Of a DNA stretch of 6,257 nucleotides, positions 1-5,378 are shown piece after piece. Source of the DNA: Candidatus Aenigmatarchaeota archaeon (GTDB lineage: Archaea; Aenigmatarchaeota; Aenigmatarchaeia; GW2011-AR5); NCBI GenBank assembly GCA_016202875.1, contig JACQNX010000075.1:1-6257 (forward strand). Reading direction: 5' to 3'. Position 1 is the first letter of the stretch. The number at the start of each line of letters is the position of its first letter. A program made the translations under genes and the position numbers. The notes beneath the pieces are model-generated. The model did not search any database. It worked only from the letters and a program-made list of their open reading frames with translations, and was not told the origin of the DNA.

Positions 1-63
1 CCCGAAGCCCACGAATAGCCTGCAAAGAACCTAACCCGTAAGCAAGCACAGCTACGAGCCCTG

Positions 64-750
64 TTATTTTTTATCGACAACTCTGACCTTCTTAATTATC
101 AGCGATCCAGATTTTGTTTTCGGGTCCCAGACTTTTTCGGCTTCGGTGATTTCTATTTTTTTGCTATAAAGCGGGCAATATGTAACAACCGAGTCGTACT
201 CTCCGCCTTCTCCAGTGACATGGATCCCAAATTTTTTGTTTAATTCAACTAATTCATCAATACATTTAGAATCTATTTTGCGCCCAAGCCATGATTCGTC
301 TAATGGCGGCGCAGCAACTGCCACTATGACGATCTCAAAGCCCGCAACCAGCATTTCCCTCAAAACTTCCTCTGGATTGCGCCCCCAGAATGGCGCTATG
401 CTCTGCAAGCCCAGTTCTGCGCATATTTTATCTGCCCGCTGCTTCTGGTAGTTGCTTGCTATTGCCCCAGTAGTAATGCCATCAATGTTGTCTTTGACTT
501 GTGCTATAAGGTCCTTGAGATCTGTTAGTTCTTCTTCTTTTATGCCCTTTGTCCTCCCAAGAATAAGCGGAATTCCTGTCACCTCAGAAATAGCGGTAAG
601 CAAATGAATATTGTGGGTGTGAAACATGTAGCTCTCCTTGTTTTCAGAAACCATTCCAAGCAGGTATTCTATGCTATGCCCAGCTCTCCTTGAAAGATAG
701 GCAGAATACATGGAATCCTTGCCGCCGCTTACTAGTGATGCGAGTTTCAT
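64..750 (-). CDS. dph6: Diphthine--ammonia ligase-like N-type ATP pyrophosphatase (Dph6/MJ0570 family)
   Basis: The product has 228 residues, close to the usual size of archaeal single-domain members. Seen: the PP-loop SGGKDS at residues 8-13 directly after an N-terminal strand (KLASLV), the family segment GITTGAIASNYQKQR at 91-105, and the conserved GEGGEYDS at 180-187 followed by a CPLY turn. In this family the PP-loop binds ATP and adenylates diphthine, and ammonia then gives diphthamide on the conserved histidine of elongation factor 2, in the cytoplasm. The extra C-terminal RidA-like domains of eukaryotic Dph6 are absent, as is normal in archaea. The ATG start puts the PP-loop at its usual distance from the N terminus. 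A TATA-like box lies about 32 bp upstream, and no Shine-Dalgarno sequence is visible, so translation is probably leaderless. Dph6 assignment rests on motifs; a related PP-loop ligase with another substrate is possible. Confidence 0.88.
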   Translation of the reverse strand: MKLASLVSGGKDSMYSAYLSRRAGHSIEYLLGMVSENKESYMFHTHNIHLLTAISEVTGIPLILGRTKGIKEEELTDLKDLIAQVKDNIDGITTGAIASNYQKQRADKICAELGLQSIAPFWGRNPEEVLREMLVAGFEIVIVAVAAPPLDESWLGRKIDSKCIDELVELNKKFGIHVTGEGGEYDSVVTYCPLYSKKIEITEAEKVWDPKTKSGSLIIKKVRVVDKK

Positions 751-778
751 GACAGTTTTTTGATAGAAATGTTTTTAG

Positions 779-786
779 CTTTATAA
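779..786 (-). promoter_or_regulatory. TATA box of the dph6-like gene
   Basis: Read on the minus strand the sequence is TTATAAAG, centred about 32 bp before the ATG at 750. Archaeal transcription usually begins 25-27 bp downstream of the box centre, which predicts a leader of only a few nucleotides. This suggests dph6 has its own promoter and does not depend only on read-through from yjbQ. Confidence 0.5.
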
Positions 787-833
787 TAGAACTAAGCTAT
801 GGCTAACCATTGTTTTTTCAGACATCTCTTCTG

Positions 834-1043
834 CTACACAGGAAACGTTAATGAAAACAGCGCTAGTGTGAGAATAAGCGCGATCATCATGCCAGTGGCA
901 TAGTACATGCAGACCTCTTTCAGTTCTTTTACCCTCTTGTTTTTTGACCTCAGGAGCTGCAGCTCGTAGTAGATAAATACACTCAAGAGGATGTTGCTCA
1001 ATGTGACTATCAGTGTTATAACAAACCATACGAAGTTTGTCAT
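834..1043 (-). CDS. Small two-helix membrane protein, function unknown
   Basis: The product has 69 residues and I do not recognise a family. Two hydrophobic helices are clear: about residues 3-29 (FVWFVITLIVTLSNILLSVF and on) and 46-66 (MYYATGMMIALILTLALFSL). They are joined by a basic loop at 32-42 (RSKNKRVKELK). By the positive-inside rule that loop should face the cytoplasm, putting both ends outside. The ATG at 1043 is chosen because AGAGG lies 8 nt before it (1052-1056), immediately after the yjbQ stop codon. A TTG at 1067 would add eight polar residues and overlap yjbQ by 11 bp. The 13-nt gap to yjbQ suggests co-transcription and translational coupling. It stands apart from dph6, which has its own TATA box. 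Real gene likely because of clean helices and the ribosome site; role unknown. Confidence 0.65.
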   Translation of the reverse strand: MTNFVWFVITLIVTLSNILLSVFIYYELQLLRSKNKRVKELKEVCMYYATGMMIALILTLALFSLTFPV

Positions 1044-1056
1044 CGTATTCGCCTCT

Positions 1057-1455
1057 TTACCCGCCAATTATTGTTACCACTACTGTCCTTGTCCTTTCCT
1101 TTACATCAAACTCCCACAGCATGATGTTCTGCCATGTTCCCAGCAGCAGCTTCCCGTCAGCTATGGGAATATTAAGGTTATTTTTGAATATCGCAGCCCT
1201 GATATGGCTGTGCGCATTTTCAGGATGCTGGTACAGGCGCTCTGCAGGTGCAAGCTGGTTCAGCAGCTTTTCAATGTCTGCCATGAGCATCCTGTCATCC
1301 TCATTGATCATGAGCCCAGCTGTCGTGCTCTGTATGAAAATATTGCAAAGCCCATCTTTCACGCCATATTTGTCTACAAGCTCCTGCACATCTTTGGTGA
1401 TATCGCGCTTTTCCTGTGTTTTTGTTTTGTACTCCAGGACGTCCCTGTAAAGCAT
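1057..1455 (-). CDS. yjbQ: YjbQ/UPF0047 family protein
   Basis: The product has 132 residues, the standard single-domain length. Seen: the STTAGL stretch at residues 43-48 on a central strand, the signature ENAHSHIRAA at 79-88, and the terminal GTWQ (106-109) followed by WEFD and RTRTVVVTIIGG. In known structures of the family these conserved His and neighbouring residues line a pocket in a trimer of beta-sandwiches. A weak thiamine phosphate synthase activity has been reported for the E. coli member, but the true role is unsettled, so no function is asserted here. The ATG at 1455 sits 28-29 bp from the centre of a perfect TATTTAAATA box with a purine-rich GCAAAG element before it, so the transcript is probably leaderless. 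It is the first gene of the minus-strand block and is divergent from tbp. Confidence 0.9.
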   Translation of the reverse strand: MLYRDVLEYKTKTQEKRDITKDVQELVDKYGVKDGLCNIFIQSTTAGLMINEDDRMLMADIEKLLNQLAPAERLYQHPENAHSHIRAAIFKNNLNIPIADGKLLLGTWQNIMLWEFDVKERTRTVVVTIIGG

Positions 1456-1478
1456 GATACTACTATGCCCGCATTCCC

Positions 1479-1488
1479 TATTTAAATA
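1479..1488 (-). promoter_or_regulatory. TATA box (TATTTAAATA) of yjbQ, with BRE-like element
   Basis: This perfect 10-bp palindrome is centred 28-29 bp before the yjbQ ATG. On the minus strand it is preceded by GCGCAAAG, which resembles the A/G-rich TFB recognition element that sets promoter direction. It is the first of three identical copies in this divergent region. Confidence 0.7.
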
Positions 1489-1498
1489 CTTTGCGCCG

Positions 1499-1508
1499 TA
1501 TTTAAATA
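1499..1508. promoter_or_regulatory. Middle TATTTAAATA copy: second TATA box or TBP-binding operator
   Basis: This is identical to the boxes at 1479-1488 and 1513-1522, with start-to-start distances of 20 and 14 bp. It is not at the best distance from either start codon. A rightward start from it would fall near 1530, giving a leader of about 60 nt for tbp. It may be an alternative promoter or an extra TBP site; direction cannot be read because the element is symmetric. Confidence 0.5.
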
Positions 1509-1512
1509 CCAG

Positions 1513-1522
1513 TATTTAAATA
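1513..1522 (+). promoter_or_regulatory. Probable TATA box (TATTTAAATA) of tbp
   Basis: The box nearest tbp predicts transcription starting near 1543-1545. That leaves a leader of about 48 nt before the preferred tbp start at 1592. The predicted start coincides with the beginning of the GCGCGT/ACGCGC repeat. Confidence 0.6.
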
Positions 1523-1543
1523 GGCCAGATAATTCTGCACAAT

Positions 1544-1568
1544 GCGCGTATGACGCGCTCTGCGCGTC
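1544..1568 (+). repeat. Three-segment inverted repeat in the tbp leader
   Basis: GCGCGT (1544-1549), ACGCGC (1553-1558) and GCGCGT (1562-1567) are separated by 3 nt each. The middle segment can pair with the first (6-bp stem, loop ATG) or with the third (7-bp stem GACGCGC/GCGCGTC, loop TCT), but not both. The first loop contains an in-frame upstream ATG at 1550. A three-codon mini-ORF (ATG at 1542, stop at 1551-1553) overlaps that ATG. It may be an RNA switch, a DNA operator or chance. Confidence 0.45.
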
Positions 1569-1591
1569 CTGTAGCTGGGGTGTTCTTCAAA

Positions 1592-2134
1592 ATGGCAGAA
1601 AAAATAAAGGTAGAAAATGTTGTTGCTTCTACAGACATCAAAAAGATTATCTCCCTCGACAAACTCCTTAATGTTCTGGAATCAAGCGAGTACGAGCCCG
1701 AGCAGTTCCCGGGCCTTGTGTATAGATTAGACGAGCCGCGCGTGGCAACGCTCATATTCAGGTCAGGAAAAATCATCTGTGTCGGTGCACGTTCCACGTC
1801 TGCCGCAAAGCTCGCGCTCAAGAAAACCGTGAAGAACATAAAGAAAATAGGTATCCGCTTCAATGAGAACAACCTGAAAGTGAAGATCGAGAATATTGTT
1901 GTCGCTGTCAATCTCGGCCGCGACCTTAACCTGGATCAGCTCGCATTCCAGCTTGAGAACAGCGAGTACGAGCCCGAGCAGTTCCCGGGTCTGGTCTACA
2001 GGATTTACGACCCAAAGGTTGCTTTCCTCCTCTTCAGCTCAGGCCGCGTGGTCTGCGCAGGAGCGAAGAGCTTGGACGCAGTGAAGAAGGCAGTTGCCAA
2101 GCTGGAAGCTACGTTAAAAAGCCTGAAGGCGTGA
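1592..2134 (+). CDS. tbp: TATA-binding protein (TBP, general transcription factor)
   Basis: The product has 180 residues, the normal archaeal TBP length. It is two direct repeats forming the DNA-binding saddle: roughly 4-90 and 96-180. Each repeat contains SEYEPEQFPGLVYR (32-45 and 124-137) and a hydrophobic strand before an SG (55-59 and 147-151). The four phenylalanines that kink DNA in this family correspond to F39, F56, F131 and F148. TBP binds TATA boxes and recruits TFB and RNA polymerase. The acidic C-terminal tail of many archaeal TBPs is missing; the protein ends ATLKSLKA. An in-frame ATG at 1550 would add 14 residues, but MAEKIKVENVVAST matches where the family begins, and GGGGTG (1577-1582) lies 9 nt before the ATG at 1592. 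Three TATTTAAATA boxes precede the gene, so feedback on its own promoter is plausible but inferred. Confidence 0.95.
   Translation: MAEKIKVENVVASTDIKKIISLDKLLNVLESSEYEPEQFPGLVYRLDEPRVATLIFRSGKIICVGARSTSAAKLALKKTVKNIKKIGIRFNENNLKVKIENIVVAVNLGRDLNLDQLAFQLENSEYEPEQFPGLVYRIYDPKVAFLLFSSGRVVCAGAKSLDAVKKAVAKLEATLKSLKA
1685..1713 (+). repeat. 29-bp perfect direct repeat inside tbp, copy 1
   Basis: All 29 bases are identical to 1961-1989, offset by 276 bp or exactly 92 codons. The stretch encodes SEYEPEQFPG in both TBP half-repeats. Flanking synonymous positions differ, so identity is confined to this block. Confidence 0.9.
1961..1989 (+). repeat. 29-bp perfect direct repeat inside tbp, copy 2
   Basis: This is the second copy of the block at 1685-1713, in the C-terminal half-repeat of TBP. 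Every synonymous position in the block matches the first copy. Confidence 0.9.
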
Positions 2135-2232
2135 TCAGTTATTGGATTGGTGCGAGAAAATGCACTGCTTCTTCAGGATTCGGGAATTTTTTGAGCCTCC
2201 ATCAATGAAATATAAGCATCGCTTCCTGTCGG
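2135..2232. other. Intergenic spacer after tbp
   Basis: No complete gene is seen. A run of six T at 2187-2192, about 53 bp past the tbp stop, could serve as an archaeal T-rich termination signal on the plus strand. On the minus strand a 20-codon open stretch (2142-2201) reads like a protein C terminus (KKFPNPEEAVHFLAP) but has no start codon in frame. It is treated as a possible remnant, not a gene. Confidence 0.3.
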
Positions 2233-2388
2233 CTAAAATCTGAACACCGCAAACGCGATGGCAAGAATTATGTAGATCACAGCAAGAGCCGAAGATATTA
2301 TTGATCCGCTGCCTGTGATCCAGAGCCGGATAGCTTCTATAGAAAGCAAAAGCCCGACAAAAAATCTGACCCAGCTTCCTGCTGCCAT
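2233..2388 (-). CDS. Small hydrophobic two-helix membrane protein (51 aa), function unknown
   Basis: I translated this short ORF by hand from the minus strand; it is convergent with tbp. The protein runs from MAAGSWVRFFVGLLLSIEA to AIAFAVFRF and a TAG stop. Helix 1 spans about residues 7-24 and contains a charged Glu18 and Arg21. A GSGS turn follows at 26-29, and helix 2 spans about 30-49. Support beyond hydrophobicity is a TATA-like box (TATTTTTAAA) centred about 26 bp before the ATG, the spacing for a leaderless transcript. No Shine-Dalgarno sequence is visible. It fills what would otherwise be a 345-bp empty gap and is divergent from the methyltransferase. I recognise no family. It could be a chance hydrophobic ORF. 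Confidence 0.5.
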   Translation of the reverse strand: MAAGSWVRFFVGLLLSIEAIRLWITGSGSIISSALAVIYIILAIAFAVFRF

Positions 2389-2410
2389 CTCAATAAATCA
2401 GGTTTAATGC

Positions 2411-2420
2411 TTTAAAAATA
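2411..2420 (-). promoter_or_regulatory. TATA-like box of the 51-residue membrane protein gene
   Basis: On the minus strand it reads TATTTTTAAA, centred about 26-27 bp from the ATG at 2388. The predicted start of transcription is at or next to the start codon. Confidence 0.4.
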
Positions 2421-2450
2421 AGCGGTGTGGCATGCTACAGATCTTAAGAA

Positions 2451-2459
2451 ACTTAAAGG
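2451..2459 (+). promoter_or_regulatory. TATA-like box of the methyltransferase gene
   Basis: ACTTAAAGG is centred about 25 bp before the ATG at 2480. No Shine-Dalgarno sequence precedes that ATG, which fits a leaderless message. The match to a TATA consensus is moderate. Confidence 0.4.
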
Positions 2460-2479
2460 ACTGATTCTAGTAGTCTAGT

Positions 2480-3223
2480 ATGAAAAATAAGCTGGCAAAA
2501 ATGTGGGAAAAAGAAGAAAAAATAATTTTTGAAGGGTGGGATTTCACTTACTTACAAAATAGGAAAATTGATGAAAAACTCCCCTGGAATTATACATCTA
2601 TGGCGAAGAGGCTGGTCAGAAAATCTGAATCTGTTCTTGATATGGGCACAGGAGGCGGAGAAATATTCTCCTCCCTCGCCCCGTTTCCTGGGAATGCGTT
2701 TGCAACAGAAGGCTGGAAACCTAACTTGTCTATTGCGAGAAAACGTTTGCGTCCTTTAGGGGTTAAAGTAGTGTATGTAAAAGATAAGAAATTGCCATTT
2801 GATAAAGAAAGTTTTGATACAGTGCTGAACCGTCACGAAGCATTTGATGCCAAAGAAGTGTCCAGAGTATTAAAGAAGAACGGAGTTTTTCTAACACAGC
2901 AGGTTGGAGGAGGAAATCTTAGAGACCTGACCAAGGCCCTTAATGCCGACACAGGGTACAAAAAATGGAGTCTGAGATCTTTAACAAGAGATGTAAAAAA
3001 TGCAGGGTTAAAGGTCAAGTTCGCTAAAGAATGGAGTGGCAAGACAGAATTCAAGGATGTTGGCGCTATAGTATATTTTCTTAAGGCTGTGCCATGGGTT
3101 GTCGGAAATTTTACAGTGAAGAAGTACTTTTCTCATCTTGAAAAGTTACAAAGGCGGTTAAATAAAGGTGAAAAATTGATCTTTACAGAAGTAAAATTTC
3201 TTGTTATGGCAAAGAAGCATTGA
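2480..3223 (+). CDS. Class I SAM-dependent methyltransferase, substrate unknown
   Basis: The product has 247 residues. Seen: motif I VLDMGTGGGE at residues 52-61, the glycine-rich SAM-binding loop; an acidic residue after strand 2 in ATEGWKPN (75-82), E77 being the likely ribose-binding residue; a motif II-III region KLPFDKESFDTVLNRHEAFD (104-123); and the strand-5 stretch NGVFLTQQVGGGNLRDL (134-150). The NRHEAFD and LTQQVGG stretches recall a methyltransferase group I associate mainly with bacteria; that is from memory, unchecked. The substrate cannot be told from sequence. The C-terminal half (about 160-247) is lysine-rich and less conserved-looking. The gene is visibly A/T-richer than tbp, MCM and the OB gene, and has no functional link to them, which hints at separate acquisition. 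The ATG at 2480 gives a normal distance to motif I. It ends 77 bp before the MCM start. Confidence 0.85.
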   Translation: MKNKLAKMWEKEEKIIFEGWDFTYLQNRKIDEKLPWNYTSMAKRLVRKSESVLDMGTGGGEIFSSLAPFPGNAFATEGWKPNLSIARKRLRPLGVKVVYVKDKKLPFDKESFDTVLNRHEAFDAKEVSRVLKKNGVFLTQQVGGGNLRDLTKALNADTGYKKWSLRSLTRDVKNAGLKVKFAKEWSGKTEFKDVGAIVYFLKAVPWVVGNFTVKKYFSHLEKLQRRLNKGEKLIFTEVKFLVMAKKH

Positions 3224-3258
3224 ATTCCACGGGAAATGAAGAAACCAGCCCCCACCAC

Positions 3259-3266
3259 TATAAAAA
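3259..3266 (+). promoter_or_regulatory. TATA box of the MCM gene
   Basis: TATAAAAA lies just after the methyltransferase stop. It predicts transcription starting near 3287-3289, about a dozen nt before the MCM ATG. The Shine-Dalgarno-like GAGGTG at 3287-3292, 8 nt before the ATG, would then sit at the very 5' end of the message. Confidence 0.6.
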
Positions 3267-3300
3267 CACTTTTGCGATAATCTATAGAGGTGTGGTTTCT

Positions 3301-5274
3301 ATGGACGTCTTGCATCTTGAACAGTTTTTGCATGAAAAATATCTTGCAGAATTGCACAAGGCACTGAACGAGGACAAGGCAGTTGTCATTGACTTCTCAG
3401 TGTTTGACAGGTTTGACCCTGTAACAGCAGATCAGCTGCTGGAAGACCCGGAAAATGTTCTGAAAGCATTCCGCGAAGCTGCTGAAAGCATTGTTCAGGA
3501 GAAGATTCACGTGCGCTTTCGAAATCTTCCAGAAAGCAGACATATAAGGATCAGAAACCTGCGCGCCAGGCACATGAACCGCCTCTGGACAGTGGATGCA
3601 ACAATCAAATCCGCCTCAGAAGTGAAGCCGCAGATTTACGAAGCTGTGTTTGAATGTCCAGAGTGTGCGAAGAAAATTCCTGTTGTGCAGGAAACAAATA
3701 TTCTCCAGAAGCCAGGGCAATGCGAGTGCGGCCGTCGTGGCGACTTCTCCTTAGTGGAAAAGAAGTTGTATGACGTGAGGTGGCTGCAGGGCATTGAACC
3801 TTTTGAGATTACTACAGGCGAGCAGCCTGGCGAGATCAGCATCCTTCTGAAAGAGGATCTCACAACGCCGCGCATGCAGAAAAAGACAGATCCGGGCAGC
3901 AGGCTGACAATTGTGGGCGTGCTCAAAGAGCTCCCTAAAAGAATCAAAGGAAAGCTAAGCACAAAAATGGACATGTACATTGAAGCTACTTATGCAGAGC
4001 CCAGCGAGATAGAATTTGAGGAGCTTGAGATCACAGAAGAAGACGAGAAAAAAATTCTTGAACTTTCCAAAGATACGAATGTTTACGAAAAACTCAAAGC
4101 CAGCATAGCCCCGGGGCTGTGGGGCTTTGATGAGATAAAAGAAGCAGTTCTTCTCCAGCTTTTTGGCGGCATCGCTCATCATCTTGCAGACGGCTCCCGC
4201 ATCCGCGGCAATATCCATATCTTGCTGACAGGCGATCCTGGCGTGGGCAAAACGCAGATTTTGAAGCTTGTATCTTCAGTAGTTCCAAGGGGGCGTTATG
4301 TATCCGGGTCTGGTGTAAGTGGGGCCGGGTTGACCGCAACCGTGGTCAAGAACGAGATCATAGGCGGCTGGGTTCTGGAAGCAGGCGCATTGATATTATG
4401 CAACAAAGGCCTCATCGCTATTGACGAATTTGACAAGATGAGCAGGGATGACCAGATTGCAATGCACGAAGCTACGAGCATAGAAACAGTGAGCATAGCA
4501 AAGGCCTCCATAGTCGCAACCCTGCCGGCACAGACAGCAGTGCTTGCAGGCGCTAATCCGCAGTACGGCCGCTTCGACCCGTTCAAGTCTGTTGCTGAAC
4601 AAATACAGATTCCTGAGACCCTTCTCAGCAGGTTTGACTTGAAGTTCGCGCTGAAAGACAAGCCTGACAAAGCAGCAGATGCAAAGCTCGCTGACCATAT
4701 AATTTCAACAAGGCGCTATCCTCAGATCGCTGAGCCCATAATTAACAGAAACCTGCTGCGGAAATACATAGCATACGCTAAGCAGATTCAGGACATGGAA
4801 CTGACAGAGGAAGCTGCCGCAGCGCTGAAAGATTTCTATGTGGACATGAGAAACCGCAATGTGACCCAGGAAACCAACACAGTGAGCATAACACTGAGAC
4901 AGTACGAGGCCCTGATACGCCTTGCAGAAGCCTCGGCAAAAATACGTTTGGACACAAAAGTCCGGATAGAGGATGCGGACCGGGCAATCAGGCTCATGAA
5001 GTATTCACTTACGCAGCTGGGCTATGATTACGAAACAGGTGCCATTGACATAGACCGCATAGAGGGCGGCATGCCTGCAAGCAAGAGGAAGAAGATCTCC
5101 ATTGTCATGGAAATCATAGACACGCTCCATAAAGAATCCAAAGAGATAGCACTAGAAGACATACGCGCTGAGGCAGAAAACCGCGGCATTGAAGGCGTTG
5201 ATGAAGTCGTAGCCCGTCTATTGAGAGATGGCGCCATCTTCGAGCCACGCGCAGGGTTTATCAGGAAGGTGTAA
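3301..5274 (+). CDS. mcm: MCM replicative DNA helicase
   Basis: The product has 657 residues, normal for archaeal MCM, the hexameric 3'-5' helicase that unwinds DNA at replication forks. Domains in order: helical A domain (about 1-95); zinc ribbon with C119, C122, C141 and C143; OB fold to about 235; AAA+ ATPase (about 255-485); and a C-terminal winged helix (about 597-657). ATPase motifs seen: Walker A GDPGVGKT (311-318), GSGVSGAGLTA pre-sensor segment (336-346), Walker B LIAIDEFD with D375 and E376, sensor 1 ANPQYGRFD with N419, and arginine finger SRFD at R444. All catalytic residues are intact and there is no intein. The ATG at 3301 is preferred for its Shine-Dalgarno sequence and TATA box. 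A TTG at 3220 overlapping the methyltransferase stop would add 27 residues unlike MCM. The downstream OB-fold gene shares its C-terminal domain. Confidence 0.97.
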   Translation: MDVLHLEQFLHEKYLAELHKALNEDKAVVIDFSVFDRFDPVTADQLLEDPENVLKAFREAAESIVQEKIHVRFRNLPESRHIRIRNLRARHMNRLWTVDATIKSASEVKPQIYEAVFECPECAKKIPVVQETNILQKPGQCECGRRGDFSLVEKKLYDVRWLQGIEPFEITTGEQPGEISILLKEDLTTPRMQKKTDPGSRLTIVGVLKELPKRIKGKLSTKMDMYIEATYAEPSEIEFEELEITEEDEKKILELSKDTNVYEKLKASIAPGLWGFDEIKEAVLLQLFGGIAHHLADGSRIRGNIHILLTGDPGVGKTQILKLVSSVVPRGRYVSGSGVSGAGLTATVVKNEIIGGWVLEAGALILCNKGLIAIDEFDKMSRDDQIAMHEATSIETVSIAKASIVATLPAQTAVLAGANPQYGRFDPFKSVAEQIQIPETLLSRFDLKFALKDKPDKAADAKLADHIISTRRYPQIAEPIINRNLLRKYIAYAKQIQDMELTEEAAAALKDFYVDMRNRNVTQETNTVSITLRQYEALIRLAEASAKIRLDTKVRIEDADRAIRLMKYSLTQLGYDYETGAIDIDRIEGGMPASKRKKISIVMEIIDTLHKESKEIALEDIRAEAENRGIEGVDEVVARLLRDGAIFEPRAGFIRKV

Positions 5275-5290
5275 TTTCCCTAGGAAATTA
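5272..5290 (+). other. Hairpin across the MCM stop codon
   Basis: TAATTTCC (5272-5279) and GGAAATTA (5283-5290) form a perfect 8-bp stem with a 3-nt loop. The stem includes the TAA stop codon. No T-run follows directly, so it is not a classical intrinsic terminator. It could protect or process the 3' end of the MCM message. T-rich patches follow only at about 5320-5332. Confidence 0.45.
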
Positions 5291-5342
5291 AGCATAGTCA
5301 ACAAGAGAAGCAGACAAACACTTTTCACATTTCACCCCCTTG

Positions 5343-5359
5343 GCAAAAGCTTAAGTAAG
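5343..5359 (+). promoter_or_regulatory. BRE and TATA-like box of the OB-fold gene
   Basis: GCAAAAG (5343-5349), resembling a TFB recognition element, is followed by CTTAAGTAAG (5350-5359). The box is centred 24-25 bp before the ATG at 5379, and no Shine-Dalgarno sequence is present. This indicates a separate, leaderless transcript in addition to any read-through from MCM. Confidence 0.55.
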
Positions 5360-5378
5360 CTTGATGGGTTGAATAATC

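Noticed and set aside
1..49. Minus-strand open stretch with a GTG at 49 reading LAYGLGSLQAIRGLR, perhaps the start of a gene running off the left edge
   Set aside because: Only 16 codons are available, with no clear promoter or ribosome site; it cannot be told from chance.
991..1485. Long plus-strand ORFs (164 and 137 codons) opposite yjbQ and the small membrane gene
   Set aside because: They lie antisense to the well-recognised YjbQ frame, are rich in Ser/Cys/Leu as expected of shadow frames, and match no known family.
2467..2478. Paired CTAG sites (CTAGTAGTCTAG) just before the methyltransferase start
   Set aside because: Too short and isolated to call a regulatory site or a recombination scar.
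3220..3300. 27-residue N-terminal extension of MCM from a TTG overlapping the methyltransferase stop (TTGA)
   Set aside because: The stretch contains the TATA box and Shine-Dalgarno sequence of MCM and does not resemble an MCM N terminus; the ATG at 3301 explains everything.
4094..4698. Several minus-strand ORFs of 81-124 codons inside MCM
   Set aside because: Shadows of the conserved MCM ATPase frame, without promoters or recognisable motifs.
5350..5362. Two AAGCTT palindromes around CTTAAG as a possible operator
   Set aside because: The position matches the BRE/TATA of the OB-fold gene well, which is a simpler explanation; the repeats are short.
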